DNA from: Phragmitibacter flavus
GTDB taxonomy: Bacteria > Verrucomicrobiota > Verrucomicrobiia > Verrucomicrobiales > Verrucomicrobiaceae
Length of the DNA: 64,000 nucleotides
Direction: 5' to 3'
Assembly: GCF_005780165.1 (NCBI RefSeq)
Contig: NZ_VAUV01000011.1
Span: 172,126-236,125, forward strand
Below, piece after piece: positions 51,558 through 59,558 of the stretch (its first letter is position 1; each line of letters opens with the position of its first letter). A program made the position numbers and the translations under genes. A model generated the notes under the pieces. The model was not told where the DNA came from. It searched no databases and saw nothing but the letters and a program-made list of their open reading frames with translations.

Positions 51558-52463
51558 CTAAACGGGTCGCAACCCCTCCCTCATCGCCTCCATCGGCACC
51601 GGATCACCGAACCAGTGACCAAACGAAATCGCCCCCTGGTGCAACAGCAGCGCCAGTCCGTCACACGTTTGCGCCGAAGCCTCCTTGGCCGCCGCGATCA
51701 ACGGCGTGTCGCCCTCCGCCCGATACACCATGTCATAAACAAAATGACGAGTGCGCAACCTGCCAAAATCAAACAGCCCGTCGCCCCCCTCCTTCATGCC
51801 CATCGGCGTCGCATTCACCACCAAGTCCACATCCCCCAACGCTGCATCCACTTCTTCCAGACTCAATGTCTCCACTGGCACCGATCCATTCAACTCACGG
51901 CAGCGATCACGCAATCCACTCAACTTCTCTACACTCCGGTTTGCCAGGCACAATCCACGGCAACCTTTTAGCGCCAACTGCAACGCCACCGCCTGTCCCG
52001 CTCCCCCTCCTGCACCCACCACCAGCACCCGCAGTTCCCTCAACACACAACCAAATGCCTCCTGCATCGAATTCACGAATCCCGGCCCATCACTGTTGTA
52101 GCCAAACAACCGATTTTCTCGAATCGCCACCGTGTTGACCGCTCCGAGCTTCTCGGCCAGATCGTCCACCACATCCATCGCCTCCAACGCCTCAAACTTG
52201 TGAGGAATCGTGCAATTGACCCCCACAAACCCGTTCTTCGCCAGCAGCCCCAACGCCACTTTCACCTCCCCCACCGGCACATGCACCCGCACATATTGCA
52301 TGTCCAAACCCCGCGCCGCCAGCGCAGGATTGTGCATCTGCGGCGAACGCGAATGCGCAATCGGATCCCCAATCACCGCCACCCTTGCCGGAGGTTGTAA
52401 TGAAGCCCCCACCTCCGACCAGCGTCGCAGATCATCCAAAGTATAAAAATCAGCCGCACTCAT
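51558..52463 (-). CDS. aroE: Shikimate dehydrogenase
   Basis: 301 residues. It reduces 3-dehydroshikimate with NADPH. The N-terminal substrate half has IGDPIAHSRSPQMHN, NCTIPHK with the catalytic Lys, and GAVNTV, followed by GYNSDGPGF with the catalytic Asp. The nucleotide half has VVGAGGGAGQAVALQL, and NATPMGM comes further on. The start at 52463 (MSAADFYTLDD) is used; an earlier in-frame start 216 bases upstream lies inside gltX and encodes Gly/Asp-rich non-family sequence. Only two bases separate it from the gltX stop, indicating translational coupling. Confidence 0.94.
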   Translation of the reverse strand: MSAADFYTLDDLRRWSEVGASLQPPARVAVIGDPIAHSRSPQMHNPALAARGLDMQYVRVHVPVGEVKVALGLLAKNGFVGVNCTIPHKFEALEAMDVVDDLAEKLGAVNTVAIRENRLFGYNSDGPGFVNSMQEAFGCVLRELRVLVVGAGGGAGQAVALQLALKGCRGLCLANRSVEKLSGLRDRCRELNGSVPVETLSLEEVDAALGDVDLVVNATPMGMKEGGDGLFDFGRLRTRHFVYDMVYRAEGDTPLIAAAKEASAQTCDGLALLLHQGAISFGHWFGDPVPMEAMREGLRPV

Positions 52464-52465
52464 AT

Positions 52466-53800
52466 TCAAAGCGCAGCGATGGCCTTCACTTCGTCCAGCA
52501 AACGACCCAAGCGCGCCAGCACCCGAGGTTTGCCCAAAAGGATCATCATCACCTTCACATCCGGACCACGTGTCTGACCACTCAACGCGAACCGCAGCAA
52601 CGGCATCAACGCCCCCGCCTTCACCTTCTGCTCCGTCGCCACCACCGGCAATGCGGCTGCGATGGCTTCCTCGTCCCATTCCGACTGCGTCAGTCCATCC
52701 AGCAAAGCCTGCGCCAGGGTCGCTGCCTGCGCATTCGCCGCCAGTTTCTGCTTCACCTCGTCCTCATACGGAAAATCTTCACGGAAAAAGAAATGCACCC
52801 ACTCCGGAAACTCGCTCGCCAGACTCACCTTCTCCTTTACACAATTCAAGACCTTCGCCGCAAACGACAACTCGCCCACCACCAGCCCTGCCTTCTCCAA
52901 ATACGGCAGCGCATAAGCCAGCAACGCTTCATCACTCAACAGGCGCAAATGCTGCTGGTTCACCCACACACACTTCTTCATGTCGAACCGCGCATTGCTA
53001 TGATGCACCGCTCCGATATCAAACCACTCGCGTGCTTCGTTCACCGTAAAAATTTCTGCCTGATCTTCCTTCGGCGTCCATCCCAACAGACACAGATAAT
53101 TGAACACCGCCTGCGGCAAAAAGCCCGCCTCGCGATATCCATCCACACTCGCCCCTTCATCCCGCTTGCTCATCTTCGAGCCATCCGGATTCAATAACAA
53201 CGGAATGTGCCCATACCTCGGTGGCTCCTTCCCAAACGCATGGAACAGATCAATGTGCTTCCACGTGTTTGAAATGTGGTCCTCCCCGCGCACCACATGC
53301 GTGATCCCCATCTCCAGATCATCGACCACGTTGCAAAAGTGGAAAATATAACCCCCATCCGGCCTGCGCACCGTCATGTCCGGCTCCTCCGTTGCTGCAA
53401 AGTTGATGTCCCCGCAAACCAGATCCGGAATCGTGATCGGCTGCCGACTGAATTTGAACCTCACTGCTCCATTGTCTTCCGTGTAAACCCGACCCGCCGC
53501 CTCCAGCAACGCCAGATACCGATCATAAATCTCCTTCCGCTCACTCTGGTAATACGGACCAAAATCCCCCCCCACTTCCGGCCCTTCATCCCAGTCCAAA
53601 CCCAGCCAGCGCATCCCGTCAGTGATTGCCTGCATCGCCTGATCGGTATTGCGCGCCGCATCCGTGTCCTCGATCCTCAACACCATCTTGCCACCCTCAC
53701 GACGCACCAGCAGCCAGTTGAACAAAGCCGTCCGGGCACCGCCGACATGCAGGTAACCCGTGGGAGAAGGAGCGAAGCGAACACGAATGGAAGAACTCAT
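52466..53800 (-). CDS. gltX: Glutamyl-tRNA synthetase
   Basis: 444 residues. It charges tRNA-Glu (or Glu and Gln tRNAs) with glutamate. Class I signatures are the HIGH-type motif PTGYLHVGGARTALFNWL and the KMSKS-type motif GSKMSKRDEG. The zinc-containing loop of some enzymes is replaced, as in related types, by a short CGDIN stretch. The anticodon-binding C-terminus (SLASEFPEWVHFFF... GPDVKVMMILLG) is complete. The start is the ATG at 53800 (MSSSIRVRFAPSP). Its stop is two bases from the aroE start. Confidence 0.96.
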   Translation of the reverse strand: MSSSIRVRFAPSPTGYLHVGGARTALFNWLLVRREGGKMVLRIEDTDAARNTDQAMQAITDGMRWLGLDWDEGPEVGGDFGPYYQSERKEIYDRYLALLEAAGRVYTEDNGAVRFKFSRQPITIPDLVCGDINFAATEEPDMTVRRPDGGYIFHFCNVVDDLEMGITHVVRGEDHISNTWKHIDLFHAFGKEPPRYGHIPLLLNPDGSKMSKRDEGASVDGYREAGFLPQAVFNYLCLLGWTPKEDQAEIFTVNEAREWFDIGAVHHSNARFDMKKCVWVNQQHLRLLSDEALLAYALPYLEKAGLVVGELSFAAKVLNCVKEKVSLASEFPEWVHFFFREDFPYEDEVKQKLAANAQAATLAQALLDGLTQSEWDEEAIAAALPVVATEQKVKAGALMPLLRFALSGQTRGPDVKVMMILLGKPRVLARLGRLLDEVKAIAAL

Positions 53801-53909
53801 TCCCCCTATTTCGACCCGCCCCCGGCCAAATTCAACCGCCAACCACACAACAAGCCTTTATGTTACCCACCCACCTGCGCAGGTCGACCTCGCGACCCGC
53901 TCGAAAAGA

Positions 53910-55094
53910 CTATTGGATAGACCGATGCAAGCGCTTCAGTTCTTCTTGAGTCGCAGCATCGAATCGATCCACTGGCACTTGAAAAACTTGCCCATCCGAT
54001 CGTTTAAACTCGCCGACAGAACCCTCGGCATTTACAAAGCCCGTTAAAATCGCGTTCAAAACCCTTCCATCGGCCCCTTTCCAATCTCGTGCTGGGGTTG
54101 GCAATTCTGCCAAAGCGACCGCTGGTGGTGAATTGGAATTTCCGCTTGAAATTTCGACTGGCGCAACAGGAACAGAAACATCTTCTTCCGCCGTCTCAAT
54201 CTGCAATCCCCCTTCCTCTGCCTTTTCAAAAAATCCAGCCAGCAAATCGCGTCCGTCCATGCCCTCCACTTCTTCAACGAGGCCCGCGCGGGCATCGCCC
54301 CCGAGTTCCGCCAACTTTCCAGACATCGCCCGCTCATAAAGCAACGCCCCCCGAACTCCCACTCCCAAAGTGACAGGCTTCACTTCCAGATGATGCGCCA
54401 GTTCCTGTGCGCTACGCCAAGCAGCTTGGCAGATAAAATCTTTGGCGTCGTCGGAAAACTTTCGCAACTCCGGCACATGCACGAGGAAGACGCATTTCTC
54501 TTTGGTCAGCAAACAATAGGTCAAGAACTGCCCCTTCGACAAGGAAACCACCGGTTTCTTTTTGCCTTCTTCTACTCCCATCTCCCGATAGGCGCTGATC
54601 AAAGTTGAAAACTGTTCCGCCAACTCCTTGGCCTTCGCCGTATTGCCATGCGCCACTCCACCGCTGGCACCAACAATCAACCGGTCCGCCTCCTTAAAAG
54701 CCTTCATCGAAGGCTCATCAACCACCATCGAGCTGTCCGTATTCGCGCCCGCTTTGGGTCCAATAAATGCCAGAACAGTGCCCCCAATGGCCAAAAAACC
54801 GAGAAGCATCATCCAACCCGATCCCGTGATGAAGAAAAAGGTGTGCTTTTTCCGCAATAAGACTGGTTGTCGCGTCCTCGGATCAAGCAACGTCTGTTCT
54901 GTTGTTTTCCCTAGAGATTTGGCATAAATCCAGACCATCATGGTGGCTCCCCAAACCGCCGCAGCCAAGCTCCATTGAGACCCCCACTCCAAGTTCAATG
55001 AATCCTTGGTTACGCCACTCAATACGAAGCCCGCAATGAAGCCGAAGATGGCCGCGATTGGAATTAGAATACCGTGTCCCGTCCAGATGATCAT
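53910..55094 (-). CDS. Membrane protein with C-terminal SHD1-like domain
   Basis: 394 residues. The first 125 hold three hydrophobic segments (GILIPIAAIFGFIAGFVLSG, LAAAVWGATMMVWIY, GWMMLLGFLAIGGTVLAFIG). A mostly helical soluble domain of about 200 residues follows. The last 60 residues (ARDWKGADGRVLNAILTGF, FKRSDGQVFQVPVDRFDAATQEELKRL) resemble the SLA1 homology domain 1 (SHD1), found in yeast Sla1 and widely in Planctomycetes and Verrucomicrobia, where it is usually extracellular. The function is unknown. It lies 109 bases upstream of gltX on the same strand and is divergent from the double-psi barrel gene. Confidence 0.62.
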   Translation of the reverse strand: MIIWTGHGILIPIAAIFGFIAGFVLSGVTKDSLNLEWGSQWSLAAAVWGATMMVWIYAKSLGKTTEQTLLDPRTRQPVLLRKKHTFFFITGSGWMMLLGFLAIGGTVLAFIGPKAGANTDSSMVVDEPSMKAFKEADRLIVGASGGVAHGNTAKAKELAEQFSTLISAYREMGVEEGKKKPVVSLSKGQFLTYCLLTKEKCVFLVHVPELRKFSDDAKDFICQAAWRSAQELAHHLEVKPVTLGVGVRGALLYERAMSGKLAELGGDARAGLVEEVEGMDGRDLLAGFFEKAEEGGLQIETAEEDVSVPVAPVEISSGNSNSPPAVALAELPTPARDWKGADGRVLNAILTGFVNAEGSVGEFKRSDGQVFQVPVDRFDAATQEELKRLHRSIQ

Positions 55095-55328
55095 AAAATT
55101 TTAGAGTCCGATTTGCGCAATCAGACAATCAAAATCTCCCATGCTTGTCCACCAATTTTGCATGAACTCATTCACTGATTCCTTAACCCATCGCCATATT
55201 TTGAGCCCAATGTGTTGAACTTGTCACTTCTGCCTCAAGCCATTCCGCCTTGCGCCAGCCGCCGTCTTGGGCTAAGGAACTGCCGCCAGAGTAGTGTCAG
55301 TGCCAGATTAACGTTGCCCCTTTCAAGA

Positions 55329-56336
55329 ATGATTTGTTTGTCCCTTCCCCGAGCCGCTGCCGTTTTCACTTTCGTTCTCGCCGGTTCCCTTCTCTGCCAG
55401 CCTCAAGCACAGGCCAGCCCCTCCAGAGTCATTGTTCGCAGTGCCTACTCTCCTTCCGCTGGCATTCAAAGCGGCGAACCCGCCAAACCTTCTCCCATCT
55501 CAGGCTCCGTCGCCAAACCACGCCCCAGCGTCGTCAGGCCCGGTCCGCTTTCCACTGTCCCCCACTCCTTCACCCCACGCACTGGCTGGAAACAAAACAT
55601 CGTCGCCACGGTCTTCTGGGTCGGTGAACAACCCACCCAAAACAACCCCACCCCCAACTGCAAAAGCTCCTGGGACACCGCATGGATGGACAACTTCGGC
55701 GGATACGACGATCCCGACATCACCAACCGGACCCACGGCTACCGCCCCGTCAACTTCATCCCCAAACAAAACCCCTTCTACATCGCCCTGCCCTACAACG
55801 ACGTCATCAACCACGCCACCACCAAACCCGAGGCTGCCAAAGTCATCCCCTGGTTCAAAGAAACCTTCAAACGCCACGGCAAATCCGTCTGCCACAACCG
55901 CTGGCTCGCCATCCGCCACGAAGGCCGCGTCGTCTACGCCCAATGGAGCGATTGCGGACCTTTCGTCACCGACGACGCCCCTTACGTCTTCGGCGACGCC
56001 CCACCCGTCAACACCAGCAACAACGGCGCAGGCATTGATCTCTCCCCCGCCGTCCGCGACTATCTCGGTTTCACCAGTGGAAAAAAGGTCGACTGGTGTT
56101 TCGTCGAAGCCCACGAAGTCCCCGATGGACCATGGAAAGCCCTTGGCACCAACAATCCTTTCTCCAAAACCTGGGTCAAAGACCCCGAGCCGATCTTTCA
56201 AGGTGCTTTCATCGCCAAGACCTGGGTCAAATCCAAATCCAGCACAAGCCCTTCCAAATCGCGCAGCAAAAAGCTCGCCGCCAACAACGGCCTTCCCGGT
56301 TTCACCCTGAAAAAAGCCCGTAAATCCGAAGGCTAG
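55329..56336 (+). CDS. Exported double-psi beta-barrel (RlpA/expansin-like) protein
   Basis: 335 residues. A signal peptide (AAAVFTFVLAGSLLCQPQAQA) and a Pro/Ser-rich linker lead to a domain with IVATVFWVGE, SSWDTAWMDNFGGYDDPDI, FIPKQNPFYIALPYND, CHNRWLAIRHEGRVVYAQWSDCGPFVTDD and GAGIDLSPAVRDYLGF. The Asp-Cys-Gly and ...AGIDLSPAV... motifs are those of double-psi barrels in RlpA, expansins and related glycan-binding or lytic proteins. A Lys/Ser-rich tail ends the protein. It probably acts on cell-wall polysaccharide. The start at 55329 begins the signal; earlier in-frame codons have no family support. Confidence 0.75.
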   Translation: MICLSLPRAAAVFTFVLAGSLLCQPQAQASPSRVIVRSAYSPSAGIQSGEPAKPSPISGSVAKPRPSVVRPGPLSTVPHSFTPRTGWKQNIVATVFWVGEQPTQNNPTPNCKSSWDTAWMDNFGGYDDPDITNRTHGYRPVNFIPKQNPFYIALPYNDVINHATTKPEAAKVIPWFKETFKRHGKSVCHNRWLAIRHEGRVVYAQWSDCGPFVTDDAPYVFGDAPPVNTSNNGAGIDLSPAVRDYLGFTSGKKVDWCFVEAHEVPDGPWKALGTNNPFSKTWVKDPEPIFQGAFIAKTWVKSKSSTSPSKSRSKKLAANNGLPGFTLKKARKSEG

Positions 56337-56342
56337 CAAAAC

Positions 56343-56363
56343 GTAGAAGGCTCGTCCCGAGCC
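56343..56363 (+). repeat. 21-nt hairpin repeat, copy 2
   Basis: The sequence begins GTAGAAGG and ends CCGAGCC; GGCTCG-TCC-CGAGCC folds as a hairpin. It matches 19 of 21 positions with 11898-11918. It starts six bases after the stop of the preceding gene. Confidence 0.6.
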
Positions 56364-56468
56364 TTTCATTCGTTTCTTATCTGGGCTCCCATTGTCATCC
56401 CGGAAGATCCATGCCCAGATCTCAAGCCGAGTTCATCCTTCCGCCTTCATCCTTCATCCTTTCGCTTC

Positions 56469-57542
56469 TTGTCCCGCGTGATCATGCACATCGACATGGA
56501 CGCCTTCTTCGCGTCCATCGAACAGCGTGATCACCCCGAATACCGGGGCAAACCCCTCATCGTCGGCTCACCCCCCGATCAACGCGGCGTCGTTTGCGCC
56601 GCCAGTTACGAAGCCCGACAATTTAAAGTCCGCTCCGCCCTGCCCTCGCGCACCGCCGCCAAACTCTGCCCTCAAGGCATCTTCGTCCGCCCGCGCATGG
56701 ACGTCTACCGTGCCGAGTCCGCCCTCATCATGGACATCCTCCACACCTTCGACCTCGACGTCGAACGCGTGTCTGTCGACGAAGCCTACCTCGAACCCCG
56801 AAATCTCGTAACACAAGACGACCCCCTCACCACCGCCGCCCAGCTCGCCACCAACATCAAACAACGCATTCTCGACGAACGTCACCTCACCGCCAGCATC
56901 GGCGTCTCCACCAACAAATTCCTCGCCAAACTCGGCAGCGATTTTCAAAAACCCAACGGACTCACCGTCATCCGCGACGAAGACAAAATCGCCCTTCTTC
57001 GCCCCCTCCCCATCCGCAGCATCCACGGCGTCGGACCCGTCACCGCCGCCACCCTCGAGAAACATCAGCTCCACACCATCGCCGACCTCCAGGACACCAA
57101 GCTGAACCTCGACCTGCTCATCGGCTCTTTCGCCACCACCCTCAAAGCCCGCGCCATGGGCGAAGACGACCGCCCCCTCGACCTCAGCGATGAGCGCAAA
57201 AGCATCAGCGCCGAAAACACCTTCCTCACCGACACCGACCATCGCCCCACCCTGCGCGCCGCCCTCAAGGAAATGGCCACTGATGTTGCCCAAACCCTCT
57301 CAAAACACGGCCTTGCCGCCCGCACCGTTCAAGTAAAGGTCCGCTACAGCGACTTCACCACCCTGACCAGGCAGATTCGCGTCGAAGACTCCATCACCGA
57401 TCCCCAAGATATCTACCGCCTCGCCTGTCACCTGCTAGCCCGGCACCAATTGGTCACCCAACCTCTCCGCCTGATCGGAATCGGACTCTCCACATTGGTC
57501 AATCCCACCCGCAATCAGCTGGTTTTACCCTTGGATTTCTAA
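56469..57542 (+). CDS. dinB: DNA polymerase IV (Y-family)
   Basis: 357 residues. An error-prone translesion polymerase. Catalytic acids are D9 and D11 in HIDMDAFFA, and D104-E105 in SVDEAYLE. SYEARQFKVRS is the finger motif. A helix-hairpin-helix lies at GVGPVTAATLEKH. The little-finger domain follows, and the C-terminus is QLVLPLDF, a beta-clamp-binding peptide. The start is uncertain: the TTG at 56469 gives the usual five residues before HIDMD, while the GTG at 56478 and ATG at 56484 are shorter choices. It stands alone, with a hairpin repeat and pyrimidine-rich sequence upstream and an AT-rich region downstream. Confidence 0.93.
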   Translation: MSRVIMHIDMDAFFASIEQRDHPEYRGKPLIVGSPPDQRGVVCAASYEARQFKVRSALPSRTAAKLCPQGIFVRPRMDVYRAESALIMDILHTFDLDVERVSVDEAYLEPRNLVTQDDPLTTAAQLATNIKQRILDERHLTASIGVSTNKFLAKLGSDFQKPNGLTVIRDEDKIALLRPLPIRSIHGVGPVTAATLEKHQLHTIADLQDTKLNLDLLIGSFATTLKARAMGEDDRPLDLSDERKSISAENTFLTDTDHRPTLRAALKEMATDVAQTLSKHGLAARTVQVKVRYSDFTTLTRQIRVEDSITDPQDIYRLACHLLARHQLVTQPLRLIGIGLSTLVNPTRNQLVLPLDF

Positions 57543-57584
57543 AATAAGTGACCTCGAGGCAATAATTTGTTAAATTTTTAAAAA

Positions 57585-57618
57585 AATCAGCTTGTCTTAA
57601 ATAAGCGCTGATTATAAT
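57585..57618 (+). promoter_or_regulatory. AT-rich promoter with inverted repeat
   Basis: A perfect TATAAT (57613-57618) follows TTGTCT (57592-57597) at a short 15-base spacing. The inverted repeat AATCAGC/GCTGATT (57585-57591 and 57607-57613) overlaps both. The region has an oligo-A/T tract just upstream, unlike the GC-rich surroundings. It could drive the small plus-strand ORF at 57701. Confidence 0.45.
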
Positions 57619-57700
57619 GTTCTCTCGAACACCGCGAGACGCAGTGTCCCATTCGACATCATCATTCATTCCGACTCCACCCCATCGCTATTGTCCTCTT

Positions 57701-57838
57701 ATGAAACCACTCCGTCACTGGCTCCTCCGCCTCCGCCCCCTGTTCCTCGGCCCCCGCAAAGCCACCCGTCGTTTTGCCATCATCGAATGGGACCTTCCCG
57801 AGCCAGACGGCTCCCCCTCAAACCGCCGTCGTCATTGA
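57701..57838 (+). CDS. Possible 45-residue basic peptide
   Basis: A short ORF starting MKPLRHWLLRLRPLF and ending SNRRRH. Its N-terminal half is amphipathic and Arg/Leu-rich (LLRLRPLFLGPRKATRR); the centre has AIIEWDLPEPDG. It follows the AT-rich promoter at 57585-57618 by 82 bases. No family is recognised and no Shine-Dalgarno is seen. A longer in-frame reading from 57617 has no coding character. Coding status is uncertain. It is the only candidate gene in the 337-base stretch between dinB and the HigA gene. Confidence 0.3.
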   Translation: MKPLRHWLLRLRPLFLGPRKATRRFAIIEWDLPEPDGSPSNRRRH

Positions 57839-57879
57839 ACCAGTTTCAGCGCCATGATCATCAACACCGATGCTGTCAA

Positions 57880-58176
57880 TCAAGCTGGAACCAGCGGTTC
57901 GATGGCCGCATAAATATCCTGATTGGCCCTCTTTGCCTCCATCATGTCATAGTCGAGTTGAAATCCCAGCCAGAATTCTGGTGTGGTTCCAAAGCTACGC
58001 GCCATGCGTAGCGCCGTATCTGCCGTCACCGAGCGACGGCCCTTCACCAGTTTCGTCACGCGGCTATGGGGTAACCCAGTGGCAACCGCGAAACGATATT
58101 GACTGATCCCCAGCGGCTTCATGAACTCCTCCAAGAGCACTTCTCCGGGATGAATGTTGTCCAGTGTTTTGTCCAT
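57880..58176 (-). CDS. higA: HigA-family antitoxin (solitary)
   Basis: 98 residues. A helix-turn-helix protein of the HigA/VapI type: NIHPGEVLLEEFMKPLGISQYRFAVATGLPHSRVTKLVKGRRSVTADTALRMARSFGTTPEFWLGFQ is the full family pattern. HigA neutralises HigB and represses the operon. No HigB-like (RelE-fold) gene lies upstream, where it normally sits, or downstream, so this is a solitary antitoxin or a plain regulator. The start at 58176 (MDKTLDN) is used; 58203 would add nine residues. Confidence 0.85.
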   Translation of the reverse strand: MDKTLDNIHPGEVLLEEFMKPLGISQYRFAVATGLPHSRVTKLVKGRRSVTADTALRMARSFGTTPEFWLGFQLDYDMMEAKRANQDIYAAIEPLVPA

Positions 58177-58240
58177 TTGTTTGCCCTTTTTCGAGACGCA
58201 CAAGCCGTGAATTTATTTCATCTAGCCCGACAAAAATTGA

Positions 58241-58717
58241 CTACTTCCTAAAACACAGCATCGCACCCAACCCACCGCAGGCAAGCGACGCCCAGAATCC
58301 GATCTGAAAAGTCACCACCAGCAACGCCACCTGCTCCACCTGCAACTGCTGCTGAATGTCCGACTGTGCCATCAACAGCAAAGCCACCGCTGACACGCCC
58401 GCCAACACTCCGGCAAATCTCCAAAAAAACAGTGCCACCACACCGCCACCGACGGCCACAAGAAACGCCGCCAGCACCCAGCGATTGCCTCCCGTTCGAC
58501 CATCTTCCTGGATCTGCAATCGCAATCCACCACTACCTTCACCCTGGCGCTTCAAAAAATCCCCAAACGGCAGTTCGGTCTCCATCTTCGTCCCAAAAGC
58601 CGCCTCGTAACCGGTCAAGGTTGCCACCGGTCTCCCCTTGCAAGAAAACTCCACGAACGGTAAAAAAAACACCGCCGCCATTGCCAGCAGGGTCAGAGGT
58701 CCAATGGGAAGGCGCAT
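58241..58717 (-). CDS. Small polytopic membrane protein, unknown function
   Basis: 158 residues. Four hydrophobic segments are visible: LTLLAMAAVFFLPFVEF, WVLAAFLVAVGGGVVALFFW, FAGVLAGVSAVALLLMAQ and VALLVVTFQIGFWASLACGGLGAMLCF. A 45-residue loop between the first two carries SCKGRPVATLTGYEAAFG, a pattern common in small membrane proteins of unknown role in Planctomycetes and Verrucomicrobia. It is on the same strand as its neighbours but 64 bases from the HigA gene and 56 bases from the His-rich lipoprotein gene. No function assigned. Confidence 0.55.
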   Translation of the reverse strand: MRLPIGPLTLLAMAAVFFLPFVEFSCKGRPVATLTGYEAAFGTKMETELPFGDFLKRQGEGSGGLRLQIQEDGRTGGNRWVLAAFLVAVGGGVVALFFWRFAGVLAGVSAVALLLMAQSDIQQQLQVEQVALLVVTFQIGFWASLACGGLGAMLCFRK

Positions 58718-58773
58718 AAAAATTTCAAACCACTTTAGACCCGTCCAGCCTCAAAATGGACCAGGCAGGAAAG

Positions 58774-58983
58774 CTAGTGTTTCTCTTCTTTCTTCTCACC
58801 GTCTCCGGCATGATCCTTGTCATGACTATGGTCGTGGTCGTGGCCCTTGTGATCATCGCCATGACCGTGGTCCTTGTCACCATGAGAATAAAGCTTCTTG
58901 GTCGACGACCAGTCATGCTGTTCGCAAGAAGTCACGAACACGGCGGCTAAAGCGAGAGAGGCGGCAAGGACTTGAATCTTCAT
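58774..58983 (-). CDS. His-rich lipoprotein, probable metal binder
   Basis: 69 residues. The lipoprotein signal MKIQVLAASLALAAVFVTSC is followed by about 16 residues, then a tail of alternating His, Asp and Gly: HGDKDHGHGDDHKGHDHDHSHDKDH. A region with this many His residues would bind zinc, nickel or copper. It lies 78 bases downstream of queD on the same strand. QueD is a zinc enzyme, but the link is only positional. The start at 58983 is needed to begin the signal; an earlier ATG at 59022 would precede it. Confidence 0.7.
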   Translation of the reverse strand: MKIQVLAASLALAAVFVTSCEQHDWSSTKKLYSHGDKDHGHGDDHKGHDHDHSHDKDHAGDGEKKEEKH

Positions 58984-59061
58984 CAGAAAAAAATGGAGCA
59001 GTGCAGGCACACTAGCGATCAATTCGCGCTTCGCAATGTGAAAAGCGCAAAAGCCAAATGG

Positions 59062-59427
59062 TCAAAATTCTCCACGAAACACACAGCGTGCCGTCGGCGT
59101 TTCGTGAATCACAATCTCACACAACCCGGGCAACTGAGGCGATAATTTCCGCCAGAACCACGCCGCCATCCATTCAATGGTCGGATTCTCCAATCCCTCC
59201 ACCTCGTTCAAATACGAATGATCCAAAATCTCCAGCAACGGATTCATCGCCTTGGAGATTTGCGCGTGATCATACACCCAGCCAATCTTCTCATCCACCT
59301 CACCCTCCACCGTGATCTCCACCTTGAAACTGTGCCCGTGCATGCGTTTGCATTTGTGATCCCCCGGCAGCGACGGAAGGGTCTGGGCGGCTTCAAAACG
59401 GTAATCTTTAACGAGACGGCAGCGCAT
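59062..59427 (-). CDS. queD: 6-carboxy-5,6,7,8-tetrahydropterin synthase
   Basis: 121 residues, the family length. QueD makes 6-carboxytetrahydropterin from dihydroneopterin triphosphate for queuosine and 7-deazapurine synthesis. The match to the E. coli enzyme is close: FEAAQTLP, GDHKCKRMHGHSF with catalytic Cys25 and two zinc His, EGEVDEKIGWVYDHA, LDHSYLNEVEGLENPT and HETPTARCVFRGE. One zinc ligand differs: the first His of FEAAH.LP is Gln15. No queC or queE is adjacent. The start at 59427 (MRCRLVKDY) fits the family. Confidence 0.92.
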   Translation of the reverse strand: MRCRLVKDYRFEAAQTLPSLPGDHKCKRMHGHSFKVEITVEGEVDEKIGWVYDHAQISKAMNPLLEILDHSYLNEVEGLENPTIEWMAAWFWRKLSPQLPGLCEIVIHETPTARCVFRGEF

Positions 59428-59558
59428 GATGATAAGTTCGTGAACCCCGTCCCTAATGGAAAAGCCTCCCCGCTGCAACTCGCAGTTTAAGGAGCAGGGA
59501 CATTCCTGTCCCTCGATTCGTCTCCCTCACCATTCATCAAAAATCTTCCCCATTTTCC

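Noticed and set aside
52464..52679. N-terminal extension of aroE into gltX
   Set aside because: The extra 72 residues are Gly/Asp-rich and lie in the gltX coding region; the family N-terminus begins near 52463.
58177..58240. HigB toxin gene partner of the HigA-type gene
   Set aside because: Only 64 bases separate it from an unrelated membrane protein gene; no RelE-fold sequence fits there or downstream.
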